Source: an uncultured Eubacteriales bacterium (lineage in GTDB: Bacteria > Bacillota > Clostridia > Oscillospirales > Oscillospiraceae). From it: DNA of 64,000 nucleotides. Under the pieces are notes generated by a model that was not told the origin of the DNA, did not search any database, and saw only the letters and a list, made by a program, of their open reading frames with translations. The position numbers and the translations under genes are program-made. Where the stretch lies: assembly GCA_900317905.1 (NCBI GenBank), contig ONIN01000001.1, positions 248,001 to 312,000 on the forward strand, read 5' to 3'. Position 1 is the first letter of the stretch. Each line of letters starts with the position of its first letter. This document shows, piece after piece, positions 54,374 to 64,000 of this stretch.

Positions 54374-56446
54374 TCAGTTGTTCGCGTGAACGATCTTCTC
54401 CTGCAGAGACTTGGGCAGCTCGATGAAGTGGCTGGGTTCCATGCTGTAGGTTGCGCGGCCCTGGGTCTTGCTGCGAAGATCCGTGGCGTAACCAAACATG
54501 GAGCTCAGCGGTACATCGGCCGTGACAATAGCGGCGCCGTTGCGGATGTCGGAGCCCTGGATCTGGCCGCGGCGGGCGTTGATATCGCCCATCACGTCGC
54601 CCATGTAGGAATCCGGCGCGGTAACGACGACCTTCATGATCGGCTCCAGCAGGGTCGGACCCGCCTTCTGGCAGGCCTCCTTGAAGGCCATGCTGCCGCA
54701 GATCTTGAACGCCATCTCCGAGGAGTCGACCTCGTGGAAGGAGCCGTCCGTCAGGGTGACCTTGACGTCCACGACCTGATAGCCGGCGAGCACGCCCGCC
54801 TGCATCGCGCCCTGGATGCCCTGATCCACACAGGGGATATACTCCTTCGGGATCGCACCGCCGGTGATCTGGTTGACGAACTCATAACCCTTGCCGGGCT
54901 CGTTGGGCTCAATGGTGATCTTGACGTGTGCGAACTGACCCTTACCGCCGGACTGACGCACATAGCGCGTATCGACGCTGGCGGTCTTGGTGATGGTCTC
55001 CTTGTAAGAAACCTGGGGTTTGCCAACGTTGGCCTCGACCTTGAACTCACGCAGCAGACGGTCGACGATGATCTCCAGATGAAGCTCGCCCATACCGGCG
55101 ATGATGGTCTGGCCCGTCTCTTCGTCCGTGTAGGCCTTAAAGGTGGGGTCCTCCTCCGCGAGCTTCGCGAGGGCGACGTCCATCTTCTCCTGGCCGGCCT
55201 TGGTCTTCGGCTCAATGGCGACGCGGATCACCGGCTCCGGGAACTCCATCGACTCAAGGACGATGGGCTTGCTCTCGTCACACAGGGTGTCGCCGGTGGT
55301 GGTGTTCTTCAGACCGACCGCGGCGGCAATATCACCGGAATAAACGGCGGTGATGTCCTCGCGGTGGTTGGCATGCATCTGCAGGATGCGACCCAGACGC
55401 TCGCGCTGTCCCTTGGTGGAGTTCAGCACGGTCTTGCCGGCTTCCACCGTGCCGGAATAGACACGGAAGAACGCCAGACGGCCCACATAGGGATCGGTCA
55501 TGATCTTGAATGCGAGGGCACTGAAAGGAGCGCTGTCGTCCGCCGGACGCTCAATCTCCTCGTCGGTCTTGGGGTGGGTACCCTGCACCGGGGGGATGTC
55601 CACCGGAGAGGGCATGAAGTCCACGATGGCGTCCAGCAGCTTCTGCACACCCTTATTTTTATAAGAGGTGCCGCAGACCACGGGAACCATCTCGTTGGCG
55701 ATGGTGGCCGCGCGGATGGCGGTGCGGATCTTCTCAGCGGGGATCTCCTCGCCCATGAGATAGAGCTCGGTGATCTCGTCATCGAAGGTGGCAACCGCGT
55801 CGATCATCTTTTCGCGGTACTCCTCCGCCTGAGCCTGAAGCTCAGCGGGGATCTCCTCCACGCGCATGTCCTTGCCAAGATCGTCGTAGTAGACGTCCGC
55901 CTTCATCTCGACCAGGTCGATGATGCCGCGGAAGTCTGCCTCGGCGCCGATGGGAAGCTGGATCGGGACGGCATTGCACTGCAGGCGCTCGTCGATCATG
56001 TTCAGCACGTTGAAGAAGTCTGCGCCCATGATGTCCATCTTGTTGATATAGATCATGCGCGGGACGTGGTAGTGATCCGCCTGTCTCCAAACGGTCTCAG
56101 ACTGCGGCTCAACGCCGCCCTTGGCGCAGAGAACGGTGACGCATCCGTCCAGCACGCGCAGGCTGCGCTCCACCTCAACGGTGAAGTCCACGTGGCCCGG
56201 GGTGTCGATGATGTTGATGCGGGTGCCGTTCCAGAAACAGGTCGTAGCAGCGCTGGTGATGGTGATGCCGCGCTCCTGCTCCTGCGCCATCCAGTCCATG
56301 GTGGCCGTGCCTTCATGGGTCTCGCCGATCTTGTAGTTGACGCCCGTGTAGAACAGAATGCGTTCCGTGGTGGTCGTCTTGCCGGCGTCGATGTGCGCCA
56401 TGATGCCGATGTTTCTGGTGTTTTCTAGGGAATATTGTCTGGGCAT
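54374..56446 (-). CDS. fusA: Elongation factor G
   Basis: 690 residues. GTPase that moves tRNAs and mRNA after peptide bond formation. AHIDAGKTT at 17-25, DTPGHVDF switch II, NKMD, and all five domains to the C-terminus. AGGAG ten bases before the ATG. 73 bases upstream of tuf. The common translocation form; no fusidate-resistance change was examined. Confidence 0.97.
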   Translation of the reverse strand: MPRQYSLENTRNIGIMAHIDAGKTTTTERILFYTGVNYKIGETHEGTATMDWMAQEQERGITITSAATTCFWNGTRINIIDTPGHVDFTVEVERSLRVLDGCVTVLCAKGGVEPQSETVWRQADHYHVPRMIYINKMDIMGADFFNVLNMIDERLQCNAVPIQLPIGAEADFRGIIDLVEMKADVYYDDLGKDMRVEEIPAELQAQAEEYREKMIDAVATFDDEITELYLMGEEIPAEKIRTAIRAATIANEMVPVVCGTSYKNKGVQKLLDAIVDFMPSPVDIPPVQGTHPKTDEEIERPADDSAPFSALAFKIMTDPYVGRLAFFRVYSGTVEAGKTVLNSTKGQRERLGRILQMHANHREDITAVYSGDIAAAVGLKNTTTGDTLCDESKPIVLESMEFPEPVIRVAIEPKTKAGQEKMDVALAKLAEEDPTFKAYTDEETGQTIIAGMGELHLEIIVDRLLREFKVEANVGKPQVSYKETITKTASVDTRYVRQSGGKGQFAHVKITIEPNEPGKGYEFVNQITGGAIPKEYIPCVDQGIQGAMQAGVLAGYQVVDVKVTLTDGSFHEVDSSEMAFKICGSMAFKEACQKAGPTLLEPIMKVVVTAPDSYMGDVMGDINARRGQIQGSDIRNGAAIVTADVPLSSMFGYATDLRSKTQGRATYSMEPSHFIELPKSLQEKIVHANN

Positions 56447-56509
56447 AAAATGATAACTCCTATATACAGCGTTTCCCCCATTGGGGATCCAACGCAGCGT
56501 ATCTGAGGA

Positions 56510-56980
56510 TTACCAGCGGAAGTGGGCGAAAGCCTTGTTGGACTCGGCCATCTTGTGGGTATCCTCGCGCTTTTTCACAGCGGCGCCGGTGTTGTTGCAG
56601 GCGTCCATGATCTCGCCGGCCAGGCGCTCCTTCATGGTCTTCTCACTGCGCTTGCGGGCATAACCCGTCAGCCAGCGGAGACCCAGCGTCTGACGACGCT
56701 CAGGACGGACTTCCATAGGCACCTGATAGGTGGCGCCGCCCACACGGCGGGCCTTGACCTCCAGGCTGGGCATGATGTTGTTCATGGCCTCAGTGAAAGC
56801 GTCCAGAGGCTCCTTACCGGTCTTGTCCTTGATGATGTCAAAAGCGTCGTAAACGACCTTCTGCGCAACGCCCTTCTTACCATCCAGCATGACAGAGTTG
56901 ATCAGCTTGGTCACCAGCACGCTGTTGTACATGGGATCGGGCAAAATTTCTCTCTTGGGAACGTTACCTCTGCGTGGCAC
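56510..56980 (-). CDS. rpsG: 30S ribosomal protein S7
   Basis: 156 residues, the standard size. The GTG at 56980 has AAGGAGG eight bases upstream and gives [11 protein letters not shown], the conserved start. Conserved [14 protein letters not shown] and [10 protein letters not shown] follow. Binds 16S rRNA and starts 30S head assembly. Confidence 0.96.
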   Translation of the reverse strand: MPRRGNVPKREILPDPMYNSVLVTKLINSVMLDGKKGVAQKVVYDAFDIIKDKTGKEPLDAFTEAMNNIMPSLEVKARRVGGATYQVPMEVRPERRQTLGLRWLTGYARKRSEKTMKERLAGEIMDACNNTGAAVKKREDTHKMAESNKAFAHFRW

Positions 56981-57109
56981 TATACTTCCCTCCTTCATTA
57001 AAAAATGATTTCACAGGTACTCGAAGGCGTCGATGCGCCTCCGCTGCGCCCTGATAACGTTCCGGTGAATGCAGATATTCACAAAGGAACAACAGGGCTT
57101 AGGGCCGGA

Positions 57110-57532
57110 TTACTTCTTTCCGGCTTTCGGCTTCTTGGCGCCGTACTTACTGCGAGCCTGCATTCTGCCGGAAACGCCCTGGGTATCCAGAGTACCACGG
57201 ATGATGTGGTAACGCACACCAGGAAGGTCCTTGACACGGCCGCCGCGGATCATCACGACGCTGTGCTCCTGCAGATTGTGTCCGATGCCCGGAATGTAAG
57301 CAGTCACCTCGTAACCATTGGTCAGACGCACACGGGCGATCTTACGCAGCGCGGAGTTCGGCTTCTTGGGAGTGGAAGTACGAACGGCGGTGCAGACACC
57401 GCGCTTCTGCGGGGAGCTCAGATCGGTCTCGCGGTTCTTCAGGGTGTTCAGACCCTTCTGCAGTGCGGGAGAAGTGGACTTGTAGGTGGTCTGCTTTCTG
57501 CCCTTTCTGACGAGCTGGTTAAATGTCGGCAT
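57110..57532 (-). CDS. rpsL: 30S ribosomal protein S12
   Basis: 140 residues. [12 protein letters not shown] start, [11 protein letters not shown] and [13 protein letters not shown] are wild type at the positions where streptomycin-resistance changes occur. First gene of the str operon. Confidence 0.97.
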   Translation of the reverse strand: MPTFNQLVRKGRKQTTYKSTSPALQKGLNTLKNRETDLSSPQKRGVCTAVRTSTPKKPNSALRKIARVRLTNGYEVTAYIPGIGHNLQEHSVVMIRGGRVKDLPGVRYHIIRGTLDTQGVSGRMQARSKYGAKKPKAGKK

Positions 57533-57571
57533 GTTGTTCCTCCTTTCTTCAGTAATCGAGAAATATTTATT

Positions 57572-57660
57572 CGGATGCCAGAAAACGGCATTCCGGATAA
57601 ATCGTTGAAACGCACAAAAACGCTTGATGATTCAAGTGTTTTCCGTGCTTTTTGCACAGG
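57572..57660 (-). promoter_or_regulatory. Structured leader of the str operon with a terminator-like hairpin
   Basis: The roughly 160-base leader has three hairpins on the minus strand: 57643-57660 (GTGC/GCAC), 57616-57642 (11-bp stem with one mismatch followed by a T-run, attenuator-like), and 57572-57595 (CGGATGCC/GGCATTCCG with a bulge). The rest of the 57533-57781 gap holds the promoter and no gene. Confidence 0.5.
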
Positions 57661-57698
57661 TTTTTCAAGGTTTTACAAAAAGACCCATGCAAATGTAG

Positions 57699-57727
57699 AT
57701 TTTAGCATATTGCACAAGATTCGTCAA
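57699..57727 (-). promoter_or_regulatory. Promoter of the str operon
   Basis: TTGACG, 17 bases, TAAAAT with extended TGC on the minus strand; one of the strongest promoters in the window. Confidence 0.8.
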
Positions 57728-57781
57728 GCATTATTATGAAATATTTTTTTAAAAATGATTCACATAATTTCAACGACGCTA

Positions 57782-58291
57782 TCATTTCAGCAGAGCCTTT
57801 CGCGCCCGCCAGTCCGGCAGATACCGAGCCACCAGTTCATAAAACGCAGCGCTGTGGTTCATGTGTCGCAGGTGGGCCAGCTCGTGGACAACCACATAGT
57901 CGACGGCCTCGTCGGGATACTGCATCAGCCGCCAGCTGAAACAGATATGGCCCTGGCTGGAGCAGCTTCCAAAGCGGGTTTTCGCGCCGGTAATCCGGAT
58001 CTGCGTCGGGTACAGCTTCATACGCCTCGACCAGTACTCCACCTTCCCCGGAAGGATCTCTTTGGCTTTTCGGATATACGCCTTCTTCTCCTGTTCCGTG
58101 GGTTCGGGGTGGGCCTCTGCCCTGTTTTGCTGGCGGAGCTGCGCCTTCCGGATCCAGTCCATCCTGTCAGAAAGAAAGCGGTCGATCTCTCTTTGGGGCA
58201 GTCTTCTGGGAGCACGAACGATGACGGTGCCGTCTCGCTTCACCTCTACACCGAGGGTTTTCCGATCCGAACGGATCAGCGTATATTCCAT
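57782..58291 (-). CDS. YgjP/UPF0735-type M48-like metallopeptidase (SprT-like fold)
   Basis: 169 residues. Zinc motif HELAHLRHMNH with a preceding RFGSCSSQGHICFSWRL block, the YgjP (DUF45, WelO/SprT-like) signature. AAAGGA lies five bases before the ATG at 58291; the longer open frame to 58411 overlaps the divergent LOG gene and is rejected. Substrate unknown. Confidence 0.87.
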   Translation of the reverse strand: MEYTLIRSDRKTLGVEVKRDGTVIVRAPRRLPQREIDRFLSDRMDWIRKAQLRQQNRAEAHPEPTEQEKKAYIRKAKEILPGKVEYWSRRMKLYPTQIRITGAKTRFGSCSSQGHICFSWRLMQYPDEAVDYVVVHELAHLRHMNHSAAFYELVARYLPDWRARKALLK

Positions 58292-58358
58292 GAAATTCCT
58301 TTCCCACTTCCCTTTTGCGCCAAAATCTGATAATATGGAATGGAAGGAAGTGACTCCA

Positions 58359-58874
58359 ATGAAAATCTGTGTGTTTGCGTCCTCCTGCGAGGTGGGCGCC
58401 GAAGTCTCCAATGCGGTTTACGATCTCGGAAAGAAGCTGGGCAGTGAAGGACACACCCTGGTCTACGGCGGTTACTGCAAGGGGCTCATGGCGGACATCG
58501 CCGACGGCTTTCACGACGCCGGTGCGGAGATCATCGGCGTGGTGCCGGAATGCTTTGATTCTGATGAGATGAACTATCCTTATCTCTCCGAGCTGATCCG
58601 CGTGAAAGATCTCTCCGAACGGAAGAACGAAATGATCCGCCTCTCCGATGCCTTCATCGCTGTTCCCGGCGGCATCGGCACGCTGGACGAGATGTTCAGC
58701 CTGCTGGCGCAGAAAGCCTCGAAGCTGCTGAATAAGGAGATCTTATTCTATAATGTAGGCGGATTCTTCGATCCCCTGCTGGATTTCCTCAAGACCATGG
58801 AGCGCGACGGGTATCTCTATACAAAGCTGGACACGCTCTATCGGGTGGAGACGCCGGAGACGCTTGGATTATAA
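58359..58874 (+). CDS. LOG family protein (TIGR00730-type)
   Basis: 171 residues. Rossmann-like fold with the LOG signature PGGIGTLDE near 105-113 and YGGYCKGLM earlier. Members hydrolyse cytokinin-like nucleotide 5'-monophosphates to free base and ribose 5-phosphate; in bacteria the real substrate is often unknown. AAGGAAG precedes the ATG at 58359. Ends two bases before the convergent tetR gene. Confidence 0.9.
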   Translation: MKICVFASSCEVGAEVSNAVYDLGKKLGSEGHTLVYGGYCKGLMADIADGFHDAGAEIIGVVPECFDSDEMNYPYLSELIRVKDLSERKNEMIRLSDAFIAVPGGIGTLDEMFSLLAQKASKLLNKEILFYNVGGFFDPLLDFLKTMERDGYLYTKLDTLYRVETPETLGL

Positions 58875-58876
58875 GA

Positions 58877-59434
58877 TCAGCAGGAGCGTCCCCACTCCAG
58901 GAACAGACTGCCGTTGAACAGCGAGTAGATCAGATCATCCAGCAAGGCGGCGTCTGTTCCGGCATCGGCCCGGATGTAGGTTCTGGCGATGCTGGTGAAG
59001 CCGCCGGCCATGAAGTCCGCCGCATAGGCCCGCACCTCTGGGCTCAGGCCGCCGAGGAAGCAGCCGCAGTTCATCAGCGAATCGTAGAGACCGTCATACA
59101 ATAAATAAATGATGTCGTTGTCCACCAGCACCCGGAGCAGCGCCGCGTTCTCCCGGACGTATTCGCCGTAGTTGACGCACATCTGCCGGAGGGTGCCGCA
59201 AGTACTGCCCTCCTCAGTCTCCGGAGTGTAGCAGTAGTGCTCCATCAGGGTGTAGGTCACCACGTTCTCTTTGGATTCAAACAGACTGTAGAAGGTCTGG
59301 CGCGATACCTCCGCCTCCCGGCAGAGCTCACTGACCGAGATGCTGCTGAAGGGCTTTTCCGCCAAAAGACGGAACATGGCCTCCGACAGCTGCTGCTGGC
59401 TCAGCCGCGCAGTCTTGTTGCTTCCGCAGTACAT
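58877..59434 (-). CDS. TetR/AcrR family transcriptional regulator
   Basis: 185 residues. N-terminal HTH at about 11-57 (RLSQQQLSEAMFRLLAEKPFSSISVSELCREAEVSRQTFYSLF), then a helical ligand domain of the TetR_C_8 type. The ATG at 59434 has GGGAG ten bases upstream; a GTG at 59455 has none. Divergent from the second lon; palindromes between them are its likely operators. Confidence 0.9.
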   Translation of the reverse strand: MYCGSNKTARLSQQQLSEAMFRLLAEKPFSSISVSELCREAEVSRQTFYSLFESKENVVTYTLMEHYCYTPETEEGSTCGTLRQMCVNYGEYVRENAALLRVLVDNDIIYLLYDGLYDSLMNCGCFLGGLSPEVRAYAADFMAGGFTSIARTYIRADAGTDAALLDDLIYSLFNGSLFLEWGRSC

Positions 59435-59474
59435 AAGCGATTCGCTCCCGTTCACAAATTGTTTGCACTTGACC

Positions 59475-59532
59475 CCTTGACAACTGTCAAGGCGTATGTT
59501 AAGATTCTACCATAAACTTTACAAATGTCAAG
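59475..59532. promoter_or_regulatory. Pair of TetR-type operators over the lon 2 promoter
   Basis: Site 1: perfect palindrome CCTTGACA-AC-TGTCAAGG (59475-59492). Site 2: CTTTACA-AA-TGTCAAG (59517-59532), one mismatch. Their centres are 41 bp apart, close to four helical turns. A further half-site CTTGAC is at 59468-59473. Confidence 0.65.
59477..59505 (+). promoter_or_regulatory. Promoter of lon 2
   Basis: TTGACA, 17 bases, TAAGAT. The -35 lies inside operator site 1 and the expected start of transcription (about 59512) is just before site 2, a classic repression layout. Confidence 0.6.
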
Positions 59533-59539
59533 GGTTATC

Positions 59540-59555
59540 GGTCTCGAAAGAGACC
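59540..59555 (+). promoter_or_regulatory. GAAA-tetraloop hairpin in the lon 2 leader
   Basis: GGTCTC-GAAA-GAGACC, 6-bp stem closed by a GNRA loop, between site 2 and CIRCE. Confidence 0.4.
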
Positions 59556-59573
59556 TATCTTTTCACCCTGGCA

Positions 59574-59600
59574 TTAGCACTCAAACTTCAAGAGTGCTAA
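59574..59600 (+). promoter_or_regulatory. CIRCE element (HrcA operator) upstream of lon 2
   Basis: Exact TTAGCACTC-N9-GAGTGCTAA. CIRCE is the HrcA repressor site, normally before groESL or dnaK operons. It ends seven bases before the AAAGGAG of lon 2. Confidence 0.92.
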
Positions 59601-59622
59601 AATCATGAAAGGAGAACCGAAT

Positions 59623-61950
59623 ATGGCAGTCTTTCCGATTTATAACATTCTGGTCGTCCCGGACTCCAATGTCTACTTCAAAACCGACTACTATCGTAAG
59701 GTCACCGGCAAGAATCCGGTGCAGGGAGAAAAGATCGTCATCATCGTGGCCAAGGAGGATCAGGAGCGCAGCGAGTTCACCAACGACAGCTTCTATCCCA
59801 TCGGCCTCAGCGGCGTCATCAGTGAGATCAACACCGGCGGCTTTCTGACCATCCGCACCAGCCACCGGGTGAATATCGACGATCTGGCCGTCTATCGGGA
59901 TCACACCATCGACCTCTCCGTATCCAAACGCAGGGAGATCGAGGATCTGGAGCCCGAGGAGCTGGCAAAAAAGCTGGAAGCTCTCAAGCGCCGCACCATT
60001 GAGTTCAGCAAGGATTACCGCTGGGCAAGAGCGGCTCGCCCCTATATCGAAAGCTGGCAGTCCCTCGGCGACGCGGCGGTGGTCATGTCCCCCTGGATGC
60101 AGAACTCCAACGCCGAGCGCTACGCCATCCTGGCTGAGGACAGCGTTGCAAAGCGCACCGAAATGCTGGAGCAGATCATCTACGAAAACCTGGAGATGAC
60201 TAAAATCAATCAGGAGGCCGAGGCCGCCCAAGAGGAAGATCACCAGAAGATCTACCGGGAGAACGCCATCCGCAAGCAAATGGACTACCTCCAGAAGGAG
60301 CTGGACGAGCTGCATCCCGAAGAGGTCACCGATCTGCGGAAGCTGGAGATCAAGGTGGAAGAGTCCGGCATGAACGAGACCGCCCGCAAAGAGGCGGACA
60401 AGGTCTTGAGCCGACTGAAGCACGAGGGCAACAACAGCGCGGAATCCGCACTGCTCTACGATTACCTTGACTTTCTCACCAGTCTCCCCTGGAAGAAAGA
60501 GAAGGCCAAGGACATCGCCCTGGACGAGGCGGCGCAGATCCTGGACGAGGACCACTTCGGTCTGAAGAAGGTCAAGGACCGCATCATCCAGCAGTTGGCG
60601 GTCATGAGTCTGAAGCGGCAGCAGTCCGGCAGCATTCTGCTGTTCGTCGGCGCTCCCGGCACCGGCAAGACCAGCATCGGTCAGAGTATCGCGAGAGCCC
60701 TGCAGAGAGAATATGTGCGTGTCAGTCTCGGCGGTGTCCGGGACGAGGCCGACATCCGCGGACATCGCAGAACCTACATCGGTGCCATGCCCGGCCGCAT
60801 TATGGACGGCATCCAGAAGTCCGGCGTCTCCAACCCGGTCATGGTCCTGGACGAGGTGGATAAGCTCTACGGCTCCTACAACGGCGACCCTGCCAGCGCC
60901 CTGCTGGAGGTGCTGGACCCGGAGCAGAACAGCACCTTCACCGACCACTATCTGAACGTGCCCTATGACCTCTCCAACGTCATGTTCATCTGCACGGCGA
61001 ACAGCGTGGATACCATTCCGGAGCCACTGCTGAACCGCATGGAGGTCATCTCCTTCCAGGGCTACACCCCCATCGAGAAGTTTGAGATCGCAAAGCGACA
61101 TCTGCTGCCGAAGGCCATGAAGGCGGTCGGCATCAAGGAAGAACAGCTCTCTATCACCGACGAGGCGCTGGAGCAGATCATCTCCGACTACACCCGAGAG
61201 GCCGGCGTCCGCGGATTGAAAAAGCGGATGGACACTCTCTGCCGCACAGCGGCGGTGCAGCTGGTGCGCGGCGAAGGTGAGAGCCTGTCCGTGGAACCGG
61301 AGAAGCTCAGAGAGTATCTGGACATGGCGCCGCTGCACCACCGGCAGGTGCCGGAAAAGGCCAAGCCCGGTGTGGTCACCGGCCTCGCATGGACCAGCGT
61401 GGGCGGCGAGATTCTTTACATCGAGACCATGCTCACCAAAGGCACCGGCAAGCTGATCATCACCGGTCAGCTGGGCGACGTGATGAAGGAGAGCGCTCAA
61501 ATCGCCGTGAGCCTCGTGAAAACCTACTTCCCCGACAAGGCGGAGCTCTTTGAGAAGAACGATCTGCACATCCATGTGCCCGACGGCGCCACTCCCAAGG
61601 ACGGTCCCAGCGCCGGCATCACCCTGACCACCGCCATCGCCTCTCTGGTGACGGACAAGGCGGTCTCCCCTGCCGTGGCTATGACCGGTGAGGTCAGCCT
61701 CCGCGGCGGCGTGAATCCCATCGGTGGTCTGCCGGAGAAGCTGATGGCTGCCCAGCGCGCCGGTGTCAAAAAGGTCTTCATTCCCGCCGACAACGAGGAG
61801 GACCTCCGCGACGTGGCCGAGGAGGTCAAGAACCAGCTGGAGATCGTCCCGGTGAAGGAGATCCCCGAGGTGCTCAAGGCCCTCGGCATCAAGGTCAAGA
61901 CGCCCACCCTCCGATCCACCAGAAAGAAGACCGAAACCAAAACCGCATAA
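59623..61950 (+). CDS. lon: ATP-dependent protease LonA (paralog 2)
   Basis: 775 residues. ATG at 59623 has AAAGGAG eight bases upstream; an in-frame start at 59605 overlaps that site. Complete: LON N-domain, coiled coil (about 195-250), Walker A GAPGTGKTS (Ala for the usual second Pro), Walker B MVLDEVDKLYG, and protease [10 protein letters not shown]. The N-domain differs clearly from paralog 1, so substrates may differ. Heat-shock (CIRCE) and TetR sites suggest it is induced by stress and by a small ligand, unlike paralog 1. Confidence 0.95.
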   Translation: MAVFPIYNILVVPDSNVYFKTDYYRKVTGKNPVQGEKIVIIVAKEDQERSEFTNDSFYPIGLSGVISEINTGGFLTIRTSHRVNIDDLAVYRDHTIDLSVSKRREIEDLEPEELAKKLEALKRRTIEFSKDYRWARAARPYIESWQSLGDAAVVMSPWMQNSNAERYAILAEDSVAKRTEMLEQIIYENLEMTKINQEAEAAQEEDHQKIYRENAIRKQMDYLQKELDELHPEEVTDLRKLEIKVEESGMNETARKEADKVLSRLKHEGNNSAESALLYDYLDFLTSLPWKKEKAKDIALDEAAQILDEDHFGLKKVKDRIIQQLAVMSLKRQQSGSILLFVGAPGTGKTSIGQSIARALQREYVRVSLGGVRDEADIRGHRRTYIGAMPGRIMDGIQKSGVSNPVMVLDEVDKLYGSYNGDPASALLEVLDPEQNSTFTDHYLNVPYDLSNVMFICTANSVDTIPEPLLNRMEVISFQGYTPIEKFEIAKRHLLPKAMKAVGIKEEQLSITDEALEQIISDYTREAGVRGLKKRMDTLCRTAAVQLVRGEGESLSVEPEKLREYLDMAPLHHRQVPEKAKPGVVTGLAWTSVGGEILYIETMLTKGTGKLIITGQLGDVMKESAQIAVSLVKTYFPDKAELFEKNDLHIHVPDGATPKDGPSAGITLTTAIASLVTDKAVSPAVAMTGEVSLRGGVNPIGGLPEKLMAAQRAGVKKVFIPADNEEDLRDVAEEVKNQLEIVPVKEIPEVLKALGIKVKTPTLRSTRKKTETKTA

Positions 61951-61955
61951 CCTTC

Positions 61956-61983
61956 AAGGACGCACCCGATCGGGTGCGTCCTT
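61956..61983 (+). repeat. Perfect 28-bp palindrome after lon 2
   Basis: Arms AAGGACGCACCCGAT and its exact complement with no spacer. No T-run follows directly, so it may aid termination at the next hairpin or protect the 3' end. Confidence 0.6.
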
Positions 61984-61990
61984 CCATATC

Positions 61991-62022
61991 AAAACCCCGA
62001 AGCAGTTTCGCTTCGGGGTTTT
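61991..62022. terminator. Bidirectional terminator between lon 2 and ftsH
   Basis: Stem AAAACCCCGAAGC / GCTTCGGGGTTTT with a six-base loop, flanked by Ts and As. Confidence 0.85.
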
Positions 62023-62025
62023 TGA

Positions 62026-64000
<1,975 letters not shown>

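Overview
The window looks like a chromosomal segment of a spore-forming, anaerobic Firmicute, most likely a clostridium of the Oscillospiraceae type. This is inferred from ypeB and a spoIVFA/spoIVFB-like pair (sporulation and germination), an ATP-type PEP carboxykinase, an EFR1 flavodoxin-ferredoxin, a DUF1540 peptide, a TIGR03960/DUF2344 radical-SAM pair, strong AGGAGG ribosome-binding sites and frequent TTG/GTG starts. Coding DNA is GC-rich and intergenic DNA is AT-rich. I support 57 protein genes, two of them cut by the window edges. I see no rRNA, tRNA, insertion sequence, prophage or CRISPR array.

Layout, left to right. 1-1387: D-aminoacyl-tRNA deacylase-like gene (cut) and a nitrilase-family amidase, minus strand. 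1621-3234: pckA. 3283-14665: a long minus-strand proteostasis operon read from the right, tig-clpP-clpX-lon-ysxC-gltX, then a membrane protein, ypeB and murD. 14919-16665: EFR1, a metallophosphoesterase and a DUF1540 peptide, each bounded by terminators. 16696-20598: lepB-rbgA-rnhB-yraN-thrC (minus). 20739-21080: rplS with its own promoter and leader. 21224-27939: EamA transporter, SLOG protein, SpoIVFA-like M23, SpoIVFB-like M50, TIGR03960, DUF2344 and MATE, tightly packed on the minus strand. 27940-28401: a gene-free AT-rich stretch with DnaA-box-like words. 28402-35194: uvrB-polA-rimI-tsaD-radC (minus). 35355-36275: patatin. 36369-39107: a 912-residue multi-domain FAD/Fe-S oxidoreductase. 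39352-42214: an S-layer-homology protein, and a sigma factor with its overlapping membrane partner. 42356-45822: uvrC-rsmD-coaD and a coiled-coil protein. 45916-46179: ptsH. 46390-52305: ligA-tatD-phosphatase-mutS2. 52659-52937: small XRE regulator. 53062-57532: the str operon rpsL-rpsG-fusA-tuf. 57782-61950: YgjP-like peptidase, LOG protein, TetR regulator and a second lon. 62026-64000: ftsH (cut).

How they work together. Protein quality control dominates: trigger factor, ClpXP, two Lon proteases and FtsH. Lon 1 sits in the tig-clp operon. Lon 2 is diverged from a TetR repressor, and its control region holds a perfect CIRCE (HrcA) element and a pair of TetR-type palindromes 41 bp apart. DNA repair is the second theme (UvrB, UvrC, PolA, RadC, LigA, MutS2), and ribosome assembly and translation the third (str operon, rplS, rbgA, ysxC, gltX, tsaD, rimI, rsmD). 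I found no convincing wholly new multi-gene system. The most interesting signals are regulatory (lon 2, ypeB, rpsL leader, the small XRE gene, the 27.9-28.4 kb gap) and an insertion in EF-Tu.
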